A DNA stretch of 64,000 bases from Epiperipatus broadwayi. Its lineage: Eukaryota; Onychophora; Udeonychophora; Euonychophora; Peripatidae. A model generated the notes under the pieces. The model was not told the DNA's origin, searched no databases, and was given only the letters and a program-made list of their open reading frames with translations. Positions 12,118 through 22,420 of the stretch are shown piece after piece (position 1 is the stretch's first letter; every line of letters starts with the position of its first letter). The stretch covers positions 2,515,825 through 2,579,824 of the forward strand of contig JAQFVV010000064.1 in assembly GCA_028023455.1 (NCBI GenBank), given 5' to 3'. Made by a program: the position numbers and the translations under genes.

Positions 12118-13410
12118 TGATATATCTTAGGGCTTATACACTTTATATGTTTCATATTCGGTGACCAAATTATATTCTATTTGATAATTCCCTAATTAAA
12201 ATGTGTCAGGTAAGTTTATCGATGCAATCATTTTTCCTGGTCACACAATCCTGCTTCACATAGTGAGGAGAGAACCAGCTTTTAATTTATTTGAAAGATA
12301 CCTCAAATTCTTTCTAAGAATTCATTGGCTCACCACCCACCTCTAACATTATTAGTTACTATTATTAAATTATTTGCTACACCTGAAGGATTGTATTTTC
12401 TAATACAGCATTGGCAATTTATTCAGTAAAGTAATAATGGTTGAATTTAAACAATTTTACCCTATTAATAATTAACAAATAGACAGCAACATAAGTTATA
12501 TTCAGATTTATTAATTCATAATTAAAATATTTATAATATTACTAAGAGAATAAAATCAAAATTAAATGGTTATTAAAAATTACTGCTTTTATGATTTAGA
12601 TTTTTAGTAGTCCGATTCAACACAATACTGGTATCATTATAGTTTAAGAAAGTGATCACTTCTAACTTATGCTACAAAATTTCTTACTGGTAAGTTTAAT
12701 TATTCACATACCATACTGGGTAGTTTACCATGCATGGATTTGTTATGGGAGGCATTTGCTATGCACTCTTCTTACAGCTTGTAGATAGTCTGGGCTTCAA
12801 GATTCAGATAGACAATGGCTTCACTCACAGCATTACTACAACTTCAGGAAAAAAGAAAATATTGGCAAATGAATCTTCTCTATTCATGAGTATTACAACA
12901 ATTCTGTCCAGTGGTGAGAGCAGCTTGGTGTATTTTTATGACCTTGCAGAGAAAATTAATTTATATCAAATGGCTCTTTCAGATCACATATAACGCCAGG
13001 AAAATGAAAATGAAGATTCTAAGATGTCCGATGCATAATGTATTTGCTTTTTATAGTTCTCCTGATTTTTTTAGTCAGCCATGCATGTCCTATTGACACA
13101 TGTTAACTTTCACAAAATTTAATTTATTTTTGTTTCAAAATCATCTTATTTTTTCCTTTGGTTGCCATCTTTAATTATGGTGGAAAATGCTGTGTTTTTA
13201 ACATTCAAATGTTGCTAATTAACTTTGTGATAAAAATGTTTTCTTATCTTAGCTCTTTAATGTAAAAAAAAATATAATTATTAAATTAAGTCATGTGGCA
13301 TCTGACTTGATTTTTTTTGTAACCTATGATGTCTAAAATAAATCAGATTATACTTAAAAAATACTACTTTTTCTTTTAAGAAATTTAATAATTTTATGTC
13401 TAAGTTATCA
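12118..13410 (-). repeat. 5' LTR of Ty3/gypsy element
   Basis: Right-hand copy of the LTR described at 7248-8570; both contain the conserved block with TGTGTCAGG near the start and AGATTATACTTAAA near the end. The open frames found in it (12730-12993, 12911-13096) have counterparts broken in the other LTR and are not genes. Confidence 0.8.
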
Positions 13411-13737
13411 ATGTATACGTACAATACATATATATTGAAATGGTATTATTTAGCCATCATCTTGTTTCACCTATTATGTTCCATAATAGTATCTTTATCC
13501 CCAGTTCAACCCCTTCTTGTCCATGTATATAACTTTACAATAGTTTATTTTGAGATGTAGTAGCACACACACGCACACATATATATATATATATGAAAAA
13601 CAAAAACAAGTTTTAATCACGTTAAAACCTGCTGACGCTTGTATTTATGATCAATAGATGGCGTTTTTACCTAAAACACGATCAAGCGTTTGTTTACATA
13701 AATGATCAAAGAGTCAGAATTAACTATCTCTTTCGTT

Positions 13738-13801
13738 TTAGCCCACTTTCAGATCAGCTGATTTCAAGCTATTTGCTATCATCAGTGAAAGACAGAGCCA
13801 A
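13738..13801 (-). ncRNA. Hammerhead ribozyme, type I, copy 1
   Basis: Read on the minus strand: outer stem I TTGGCTC pairs with GGGCTAA, inner stem I CTTTCA pairs with TGAAAG, then core CTGATGA, stem II (AGC/GCT, loop AAATA, with a U-U pair at the base), GAAA, stem III ATC/GAT with loop AGCT, and the cleavage-site C (plus-strand G at 13752). All invariant core bases of the hammerhead family are present. Predicted cleavage lies between 13752 and 13751. Confidence 0.8.
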
Positions 13802-14150
13802 GAAACTAGATCTAAAACCTGATGTCAAGTGTTTATGCACAGAGTTTCTATCAGTTTGCAAGCATGAAATTTTTCAGACCAATAAAGTCTTCAAATTCAG
13901 CCAAACAAGCTAGATAGCTATATGGGTCTGATCTCAGTTCAGCTTCTCCACATAGTCAAAGCCTCTGCAATCTATATCATTGCGGAAACCTTTAAAGGTA
14001 CATTTATGAAAAACAAAAACAAGTTTTAATCATGTTAAAACCTGCTGACGCTTGTATTTATGATCAATAGATGGCGTTTTTACCAAAAACACGATCAAGC
14101 GTTTGTTTACATAAACGATCAAAGAGTCAGAATTAACTATCTCTTTTGTT

Positions 14151-14214
14151 TTAGCCCACCTTCAGATCAGCTGATTTCAAGCTATTTGCTATCATCAGTG
14201 AAAGACAGAGCCAA
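14151..14214 (-). ncRNA. Hammerhead ribozyme, type I, copy 2
   Basis: Same structure as copy 1, exactly 413 bp away in the same orientation. One substitution in inner stem I turns a T-A pair into a T-G wobble and leaves the helix intact. Predicted cleavage between 14165 and 14164. A minus-strand transcript through copies 2 and 1 would release a 413-nt piece (14164 down to 13752). Confidence 0.8.
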
Positions 14215-14278
14215 GAAACTAGATCTAAAAACTGACTCTGTGCATAAACACTTGGAGTCAGTTTTTAGATCTAGTTTC

Positions 14279-14342
14279 TTGGCTCTGTCTTTCACTGATG
14301 ATAGCAAATAGCTTGAAATCAGCTGATCTGAAAGTGGGCTAA
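14279..14342 (+). ncRNA. Hammerhead ribozyme, type I, copy 3
   Basis: Plus strand. TTGGCTC 14279-14285, CTTTCA 14289-14294, core CTGATGA 14295-14301, stem II 14302-14314, GAAA 14315-14318, stem III to 14327, cleavage after C14328, then TGAAAG and GGGCTAA. Mirror image of copy 2 across the palindrome centre; both strands of the locus can therefore encode a ribozyme. Confidence 0.8.
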
Positions 14343-14691
14343 AATGAAAGAGATAGTTAATTCTGACTCTTTGATCATTTATGTAAACAAAAGCTTGATC
14401 GTGTTTTTGGTAAAAACGCCATCTATTGATCATAAATATAAGCGTCAGCAGGTTTTAACGTGATTAAAACTTGTTTTTGTTTTTCATAAATCTACCTTTA
14501 AAGGTTTCCGCAATGATATAGATTGCAGAGGCTTTGACTATGTGGAGAAGCTGAACTGAGATCAGACCCATATAGCTATCTAGCTTGTTTGGCTGAATTT
14601 GAAGACTTTATTGGTCTGAAAAATTTCATGCTTGCAAACTGATAGAAACTCTGTGCATAAACACTTGACATCAGGTTTTAGATCTAGTTTC

Positions 14692-14755
14692 TTGGCTCTG
14701 TCTTTCACTGATGATAGCAAATAGCTTGAAATCAGCTGATCTGAAAGTGGGCTAA
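14692..14755 (+). ncRNA. Hammerhead ribozyme, type I, copy 4
   Basis: Plus strand. Outer stem I 14692-14698 with 14749-14755, inner stem I 14702-14707 with 14742-14747, an asymmetric internal loop (TGT opposite T) between them, core 14708-14714, GAAA 14728-14731, cleavage after C14741. An internal loop in stem I facing loop II is typical of fast natural type I hammerheads. Spacing to copy 3 is 413 bp. Confidence 0.82.
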
Positions 14756-14869
14756 AACGAAAGAGATAGTTAATTCTGACTCTTTGATCATTTATGTAAA
14801 CAAACGCTTGATCGTGTTTTTGGTAAAAACGCCGTCTATTGATCATATATATATATATAACTGGCAGAA

Positions 14870-16220
14870 AGTTTGTGTTTCCACACATATATGAAGCAGC
14901 AAAAATATCAAGAAAAACATTGGAGTCTCTAAATTTGTGACTGGTTTGTATCATTATTTGTGGGTTGTTTATATATAAGATAAACAGTGGGGGTCATCCA
15001 CTCCATCCTGCTTTTACAATTTGATGGACTGCAGCTAGAAAATGTCTACTTTTCACATATTGAGCTAAGAATCACTTTTACTTTTTGAAAGTTTGCACTT
15101 GACTAACATAAACTAACAACTGCCTATCTGCATACTTTCTAATATAATAACAATCACTTAATCTGAAGCCACCATTTATAGTATATTCAATGAAATTTAA
15201 AAACAGGATTAAAGTATTTTCCATCTTCATTATTAAAAAGAAGATAAAAATTTAATTACCATTGTCCTATTTTTTTAAGTTACATTAATTCTCTATAAAG
15301 TATAATTAAGGTACTTTGGAAAAAAACAACTTAGTTTTAGACACAAGTATTTTAATGGAAAATATTTTACACTTTTATCAAAATCAAAAAATCAAAATTA
15401 TTTGTACTAAATAAAAATTTTCGGATGACAAAAACTCTATCAATATCATTCGTACCCTTCTCCAAGTGATGGCCTATTCCCCCAATTTAATTTTCATAAT
15501 TAAATTTTAAGTAAATTAACAATAACAGCATAGATATGTACCCACTCCCACTTCCCAACCTATGCTATGTCAATAACTTGTAGTAGTTGAAAGCCTGTTA
15601 AGTACGTACTGCTTAATTAAAAACATATTTTATGAAAGCTTTTGTCTATATGTTCTTCGTATATCTATTATTATATTTTAATCTAAGTTAGCGCTTATAA
15701 TTTTATAGTTACTAAATAAAGACCGTTTTTATCTTTAATTTTGATTACTGTAAAGTGCTTTGAAAAATATCAAATATCATTACTTCATCAATTTTTAAAT
15801 TATTCTAGGTTTTATTCTTAAATAATTATATACATTTTTTTGTGTTCATTTCTACTTTTTTAAAAAGTTTAATTATATAAGCACACATGTAGTATTCTAG
15901 TGTCATAAGACTAAGATATCTCAATATGATAAGCCAAGCATTATATACAAATATACTTGTAAGATAAGAACAATCTGGTTGGGAAATTATATATATATTT
16001 CTAATTAATATATTTTATAACATATTTCTATTAATATTATCAAAAAACTTTAAAAATCTAAATCATACACATATTGGTACCTATATAAATAGAATGGTTG
16101 TTTAGTTATAGTTAAAAGTTTGCATAATTATTTTGACAGCAATTTACATAAAATCATATCTAAATCCTTATAATATTGTCTGAATTTTTAAAATAATGTT
16201 TATGCGCTTTTTAAAAAAAT
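14870..16220. other. Gene-free A+T-rich stretch
   Basis: No gene, splice site pair or recognisable element. A (TA)n run lies at 14847-14860 and others near 16000 and 16220. Confidence 0.5.
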
Positions 16221-16334
16221 TATATATATATATAAAGAGCATGCTAATAGCTCTAAATTAAGCTTATTTGTTTTATTTTTTATGATAAATGCTACAAAAA
16301 AAACTACCTGAAGCCTTTATCTATGATGGTCCCA

Positions 16335-16375
16335 TCCCCAGACCGGTTTTGAGCTATGGCTCTCATCAGTGAGAA
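16335..16375 (-). ncRNA. Hammerhead motif, family 2, copy A (G12 changed)
   Basis: Minus strand: stem I strands TTCTCA and TGGGGA, core CTGATGA, a perfect stem II GAGC/GCTC with loop CATA, then AAAA where GAAA is required, then a short stem III ending GTC. The G-to-A change hits the catalytic G12, so this copy should be inactive. Confidence 0.65.
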
Positions 16376-16670
16376 GCTAGGACATTAGATTCAAAATATT
16401 AACTCAAGCCAAGTATTTATCTAATTCTTAAATATTAAGAAAAAGATCCAAATCTTCAGACACCTACATGTCTTCAAACTCCGCTCTTTAACCAAAGAAA
16501 CTATATGAGCCTGAACTAAATTCAGTGATCCCATTTATTAGTTGGCTTAGCAATTTAATATAGCCAAAGCCCTAATAGCAAAATTATAATATTAGTAAAA
16601 ATAATATTTAATATTTAAAAATTAGATAAATGCTTGGCTTGAGTTAATATTTTGAATCTAATGTCCTAGC

Positions 16671-16712
16671 TCCTCACTAATGAAAGCCATAGGTCAAAAC
16701 TGGTCTGGAGGT
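16671..16712 (+). ncRNA. Hammerhead motif, family 2, copy B (decayed)
   Basis: TCCTCA then CTAATGA (G5 changed to A), AAGC...GGTC, AAAA instead of GAAA, then CTGGTC and TGGAGG. Two essential core positions are lost, so it is a relic. It lies 423 bp before copy C in the same orientation. Confidence 0.6.
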
Positions 16713-17093
16713 GTGGACTATGATAGATAAAGGCTTCAGGTATTTTCTCTTGTAGCATTTATCATAAAAAATAAAATAAATAAGTTTGTTTAGAGCTATT
16801 AGCACACTCTTTATATATTACATATTGGTAATACAAGCTATATAGGTCATGTGACATATGACTGATTTTTACTAATATTATAATTTTGCTATTATAGGGT
16901 TTTGGCTATATTAAATTGCTAAGCCAACTAATATATGGGATAACTGAATTTAGTTCAGGCTCGTATAGGTTCTTTGGTTAAAGAGCTGAGTTTGAAAACA
17001 TGTAGGTGTCTGAAGATTTGGATCTTTTTCTTAATATTTAAGAATTAGATAAATGCTTGGCTTGAGTTAATATTTTGAATCTAATGTCCTAAC

Positions 17094-17134
17094 TCCTCAC
17101 TGATGAGAGCCATAGCTTGAAACTAGTCTGGGGA
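17094..17134 (+). ncRNA. Hammerhead ribozyme, family 2, copy C (core intact)
   Basis: Stem I TCCTCA (17094-17099) pairs with TGGGGA (17129-17134). Core CTGATGA 17100-17106. Stem II GAGC/GCTT with tetraloop CATA. GAAA 17119-17122. Minimal stem III (A-T, C-G, loop TA). Cleavage after C17128. Stem I can continue beyond a two-base bulge (AC) through TCCTA with TAGGG, like natural type I hammerheads. Very short stem III is known from retrozyme and Penelope hammerheads, which often act as tandem dimers. Confidence 0.75.
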
Positions 17135-17309
17135 TAGGGACCATCATAGATAAAGGCTTTAGGTATTTTCTCTTGTAGCATTTATCATAAAAAATAAAAT
17201 AAATAAGCTTGTTTAGAGCTATTAGCATGCTCTTTATATATTATATATTGGTAATACAAGCTATATAGGTCATGTGACATATGACTGGTTTTTACTAATA
17301 TATATATAT

Positions 17310-18741
17310 TGTACCATTTATTTATATATACGGTACAAATTACTTTTTAATATTAGGTATTATAAAAAAAAGAAAGGAGAGCGAACACGATCTTTATTTT
17401 TTTTGTAACATAATGTTTTAAAGAAAAAAAAAACGTACAGTGAAAGTTTAATTTTTCTTTTTTTTTAGAAATAAGTTAACTAAAATAAATTCAATGTTGG
17501 AAAGTGCATATTGAATCATTGATTCAAATAGTGAAAGGAAATTTCAAAAGGTGAAAGATTGCTATCAGAAACAACTTTCTGATAGTAATTAAAAATGGCA
17601 GAAATTCTTAACGGAAAAACAGACTTTGTAATAAGAAAAGGAGAATAATGTAGAAGTTTATAAAGTAGAACAAAGAAAAAAAAGAACGTGCGCAGAGCTT
17701 CTAAAAAGAATCTAGGAGTATAAAAGGAGCCGACAGATTTGAAAAGGGGTCTTTTTTCTCTTATTGTTCCAATAGTGCTGAGCAATTTGAAGTGCCTCGT
17801 ATTTTTTTAATGAAATGTGTCCACTTAGATACGAACTGAAATCGCTCGCCATGAGTAAGTAAAACTCTATCGTTTGCCGACACTTTCTCTCGAAAAAAGT
17901 CACCTAGATCGTCATCTGGCTACCTAAATTAGATCAGAGATTCGGAAATAAAACTAAAAGAAAAACAACTACTACGGACTACCCACTAACTGAATTGTAT
18001 GTCGGGAAGATCGATGACCTACTTAATGTCAACTTACCGGTAAGTAAATGGCCATAATTTTTTTACATAAAGCTTTATGAATAGTGAGTTGAATGGAAAT
18101 GTTATCCCATAAATTTTTCTTGGATCAGAAGATTTGCGAACTGAGAAATGAACCAAACTGTTACTATGGAAAATAAGACTAAATAATTATTACTCCAATA
18201 TTTGAATCAAATTATTGAATTCATATGCACAATCTTTTCCAACATTATAATTTTGTCTTAATCATAAATATTGAATGCTTGATGAGTTAGAATAAATCTT
18301 TATTATTAACTTCACTTTCATTGTACATGTATAAAATTAATGCTATTCTATTTAAGTTTTACCTTTAGTTATTTAACTTAGATCGGTATACAAATTATTT
18401 TTTTTTGATAGATTTAATTTCCGTAATTAAGAAAAAATGGGGATATCTTCTTCTTAACGAGAATGTTAACTCAGATCGTATAATTATTACCTTACGGGCT
18501 ACAATATGTTTGATGCAGTCTCAGTGGGTCTAACGACTCTGGCGCCCTCAAGTAGAAATTAAAAACTGGTTCTGCTCACGATTGTACTCGGTAATAGTTC
18601 TAGGCCGAAGTTGATCAGGAAAAATAGCTGTGTTGAGAATAGAAATACAACTTTCTTTTTTCTTTTGATACAGCTTGATCAACTCACGCTCAAATATAAA
18701 TTTGAGGCGTATAGTGGCCTAGTAATATGAAAAACATTACA
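17310..18741 (+). repeat. Solo-LTR-like element, copy 1 (1.4 kb)
   Basis: Begins TGTACCATTTATTTATA and ends AAAACATTACA, the same ends as 33909-35314, so TG...CA termini define a repeat of 1432 bp. The first 30 bp form a hairpin (TGTACC/GGTACA). A TATA box (TATAAAAG, 17719-17726) sits at the same relative place as in the other copy and a GTAAGT donor-like site follows at 18040. These support a promoter-bearing LTR. The flanks are both (TA)n, so a target duplication cannot be read. A TGGCGCCCTC motif at about 18538 looks like a primer binding site, which leaves open that this is a deleted element rather than a pure solo LTR. Confidence 0.6.
17719..17726 (+). promoter_or_regulatory. TATA box in the 1.4-kb LTR
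   Basis: TATAAAAG followed by GAGCCG; the copy at 34316 reads TATAAAAAGG in matching context. Conservation between two copies of an otherwise diverged repeat supports a real LTR promoter. Confidence 0.55.
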
Positions 18742-19127
18742 ATATATATATATGCACTGTGTACTATGTTGAGTTAGACAATAGACCTCATTCTCATTAT
18801 AGTGACTTTTATTAATTATCTTTTCCATAATATACTTAACTGTGTAATATCTAAGTATCCTGAACATTACTCTAATGTGACTGCCATGGAGCCAATGACA
18901 TATGCTATACTTTGTTCTAAGCTCTCTTCCCACACATTGTACATCACATATAATAGCTCAAATTTTGTTGATAAATTTTGAGTAGAATAGAATATGTATT
19001 GTTTATTGAAATGCAAATGGACAGGATTTTTCAACACACAGATATATATATATATTACATAGATGCTTTTTATATTACAGTATAATATATAAATTAGAGT
19101 TTAAACAAAACTTAAAATAATAATATA

Positions 19128-19517
<390 letters not shown>

Positions 19518-19519
19518 TA

Positions 19520-21140
19520 GAGGACACATATACATATATTTTTTATTCATTAAAAAAATAAGACAAAAATTATGATATTTTTATTTTTAAAATAATGTAA
19601 ATATTAAAATGTCTAACTTTCACTGTAAGAAAATATGGTGGGAGTGATATTATTATTATTTTATAACCTTTTTTTATAAAAAACATAATAAACTTCATTT
19701 TGTATCAAAAAACTATGATGTCTCTTAATATTTAATAATCCACAAATGCATGTGCATTCGCTTAATGGCTAATTATTATTACAGTTTATATAACATAGTG
19801 CTATATAAAATAAATATCTTATTAAGAAAAAATGAAATGTATGAGCTTTCAATATAAGCTTTGAAAATTATATAAACTCACAAAAATTGTACTACTAAAG
19901 ATGATAATGTGTGTGATCTGAAAGGAAAAAATAACTTCTGACATAGAAAAAATGTTGATTGGGTATCAGTAAATATATTTAATTTGAAAATTTACATGTA
20001 CACCTGGGTCTCATTTCCACAGAAAACCCACATTAAAAAAATTGCACAAAAATAGACTTTACTTGCCTTGAAAAATGGGGGATAGGTTCTGTAATTTTCA
20101 GAAATCACATAAAAGCAAAGCAACAAGGAAAAATTACTTTAAAAATTTGCATTAAAAAATAAGGAAATAAAGAATGCTTAATAAAAAAATTTAAATATTT
20201 AAAAAAAATTAATACAAGACAAACTTTTTTTTACTTTTTTTTATTAACTACAATATTTAATTTTACATTTTTTCATACATATTTTAATCATTAATGCTCT
20301 TTGACAATATGTTTTCATTTGTGTACTGATAAGAAATCAGATTCATCGCATGAGCAAGTACAACTAGTGCCACTTTCAGTCTTGTGCTGTGTTAATGGTT
20401 TTCTGTTGTCAATGTAATAGGTGATTAAACTTTGAGATGATGATTTTACTAATTGTTTATAAAGCTCGTGATATCCAGACATATAACTATTTAGCTCTCA
20501 TTGGAATTTAAGAGATTTTTATTTATCGGAAAATAATAAATTTGTCTTTTTTTGTTTACTACTGAAATAAATTTTAAATGTTCACAATTTGTTTCTATAT
20601 TAAAAAATTGAGATCCCAACCAAAACAAAGATTGTTTTCAGTTTACAAAATTAGTAAAATCTTCCTTATTTATTTTAAAAATCTAAAAGATTATTTGTTA
20701 TATCTAACGAAATACATTTTAAAAGTTTAAAATTTTTGAATATTTATTGTGATATTTTTATACACATAAGTATAAATCTATTATTATTATTTACTCATTA
20801 ATATAAGTAGGTTATTTACATTGAAGTTAAGATTCTAAATACAGCTTCAGGCCATTTCATGTTAGCAGCTAATATAACTTATTTTTGAAAAAAAAAATAT
20901 TTCAAGTCAAAATAAGTTATTAATAATTTAAATTTCTTGATATCTAATAAATATAGTAAAATATGAAAGATATTAAGAAGAAACATGAATCATATAACTT
21001 CAAAATTGCATTTAAATAATCCGCATAAAATGAGACCCAGGTGTGCTTGATTGTTTCTTTATTTACATTTTTATTTGTTTACAATGTTTTAAAAACATAT
21101 AATTGATATTACATATATTGATGCAATGTATTCTATTCAC
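19520..21140. other. Gene-free A+T-rich stretch
   Basis: No supported gene. The phrase TGAGACCCAGGTGT near 21030 and its near-complement ACACCTGGGTCTCA near 20000 are inverted about 1 kb apart and may mark the ends of an unrecognised foldback element. Confidence 0.4.
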
Positions 21141-21149
21141 CTTTAATCC

Positions 21150-21505
21150 CACTTCTTCAAAACTTAGTCTTTTTCCACATTGTTCCTTCAAACCTCCTTC
21201 TCTATTCATAACCTCAGACATAATCTAATTCTAGATCTTTTACAATCTTTTAAAATCATTTTACGACTTCTATTCTTGATTTATTATCTTTTCTGACATT
21301 TGCCCAAACAATATTTCAAATTTAATTTTACAATGAAGGCAGTGATACCTTCCACATTCTCACCCATGTATTTTGCTTTTGATCTCTTTTTGTTATCCCC
21401 AAAATACACCTCTTCATGCTTTAATGTGTGTTTAAAATATCTGCATTGTCCTTGCATTATCCTTCCAAATCTCAGATTCATAAATAAATACGCATAGAAC
21501 ACATT
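21150..21505 (-). pseudogene. Decayed RTE fragment (C-terminal region)
   Basis: The minus-strand frame at 21284-21502 (72 codons) aligns in pattern with the region after the RT domain of the intact RTE at 47-50 kb: an LFMNLRFGR-like segment for YGSETWTL, then GDNKKRSKAKYM for [12 protein letters not shown], then a hydrophobic helix. Identity is low, so this is an old or different RTE subfamily. The sequence to the left (about 21150-21284) has the same pyrimidine-rich antisense look but broken frames. Confidence 0.5.
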
Positions 21506-22052
21506 TCTTTAATTATGTATATATATCATGTTATTTAAAAACGTATCTCATCAAAAGGGTTGATAATTTTAAAAAATAAATTAAGATATAAGATAAAACT
21601 TATAGGATATCCTTTTAATGAAAATAATTAAATTTGTTTTCAAAAACTTTTATTTAAACACGGATTTTTTTTCACATAAACAATTGTTTGATCGATGTCC
21701 AAAGTGATTACAATTGACATTTAAAAAGACAGAAATGATTTAAAAGTGTTTACTGTGTAAATTATTAGTTTTCCTAGAGAATTTCAGAATGTTTCGCGTT
21801 GCTATTTTTACATTCATCATACTTATTGTTTTGGGTGAGATGTTTGATATTCAAGGTAAATAGTATTTTATTTTTTTTTAGAAAAATAATAAATTATTCT
21901 ATATATATGTGTGTAAGTTTAGTCATGTATATAAATTTATCAAACTGGAGAGAAAAACTTAGACTTAAATCTGTAATTGTATTCTGTAAACATGTAACTC
22001 CCAAAGGGTGTTATCGCAAACCAAAGCAACAAATAGTAAATGAAAAAACCTC

Positions 22053-22420
22053 CTGAAACTTAGTAACTAATGATCGTTTATTTGCAGTTTGTCTGAGTTA
22101 GAAATTCTATAATACCTATTATATCTTTACATACGTACTATACAATGAGAAACGTTAGCGATATGATCAATTTTCAATAATTTTATCGCGATCAGAATTG
22201 TTTACAGAATAGTCCTCCCCTCAAACCTATCAAACAATAATGAGATTAGCATTAGACTAACATTGGTGCCTGCAGTGGTGAACCACATTAAAAAGAGATT
22301 AGCTACTACTACTAAAGTTTTTCATTTGTTTTCTGTCTTGATTCTCCTATTTTACGTCCTCCTGTTTTAGCGATTGAGCATTATGAATACGAATCCGGCA
22401 ATCCCTTATTTTGCTGCTTG
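22053..22420 (+). mobile_element. Possible LTR plus primer-binding-site remnant
   Basis: A block starting TGAAACTTAGTAACTAATGA and ending ACTAACA at about 22262 is followed at once by TTGGTGCCTGCAGTGGTGA, which looks like an LTR end plus a tRNA primer binding site. An ATG about 120 bp later (22383) opens only a 12-codon frame. No second LTR and no pol are seen. This would be the 5' end of a truncated LTR element with LTRs of about 210 bp. Confidence 0.35.

Larger units (their letters stand above)
7248..13410 (-). mobile_element. Decayed Ty3/gypsy-type LTR retrotransposon
   Basis: A 6.2-kb element with two LTRs of about 1.3 kb and an internal region of about 3.5 kb. Minus-strand translation gives protease, reverse transcriptase, RNase H and integrase pieces in Ty3/gypsy order (11816 to 9060). 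Frames are broken many times and no gag domain was recognised, so it is dead. The divergence between the two LTRs, obvious by eye over most lines, indicates an old insertion. Immediately inside the 5' LTR the minus strand reads TGGATGATTGAATGTC, a possible primer binding site, but it also forms a short hairpin and no matching tRNA is known to me. Confidence 0.85.
13593..14846. mobile_element. Hammerhead-ribozyme palindrome (retrozyme-like)
   Basis: Positions 13649-14246 and 14247-14844 are reverse complements with the same centre (14246.5) at both ends and no net indel; only scattered substitutions are seen. Each arm is one full unit plus a partial second unit in direct orientation, period 413 bp. 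The left arm extends further, to about 13593; on the right this part is replaced by (TA)n. Four hammerhead motifs (two per arm) are listed separately. The unit has no protein-coding signature: the short frames with MINRWRF are byproducts repeated in every copy. The structure resembles retrozymes or terminal repeats of Penelope-like elements, but no Penelope RT or GIY-YIG frame is present. High arm identity suggests a recent origin. Confidence 0.85.
16230..17305. mobile_element. Hammerhead foldback cluster, family 2
   Basis: Three related units. The first (about 16230-16610) is inverted relative to the third (about 16880-17250), giving long complementary arms. The second (about 16610-16860) and third (about 17035-17305) are in direct orientation, 423 bp apart. 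Shared blocks include GCATTTATCATAAAAAATAA and a TTCTTTGGTTAAAGAGC region. Each unit carries a hammerhead-like core. No coding capacity. Architecture (tandem plus inverted units of about 0.4 kb) parallels the palindrome at 13.6-14.8 kb, although the sequences differ outside the ribozyme core. Confidence 0.8.

Noticed and set aside
11655-12164. 169-codon plus-strand frame
   Set aside because: Antisense to the gypsy protease region and LTR; composition is typical of translated T-rich DNA.
12730-13096. Two plus-strand frames in the right LTR
   Set aside because: They lie within the LTR and are disrupted in the left LTR copy.
13647-14954. Repeated small frames starting MINRWRFY in the palindrome
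   Set aside because: They recur because the DNA is repeated; they overlap the ribozymes, lack a domain and differ at their ends between copies.
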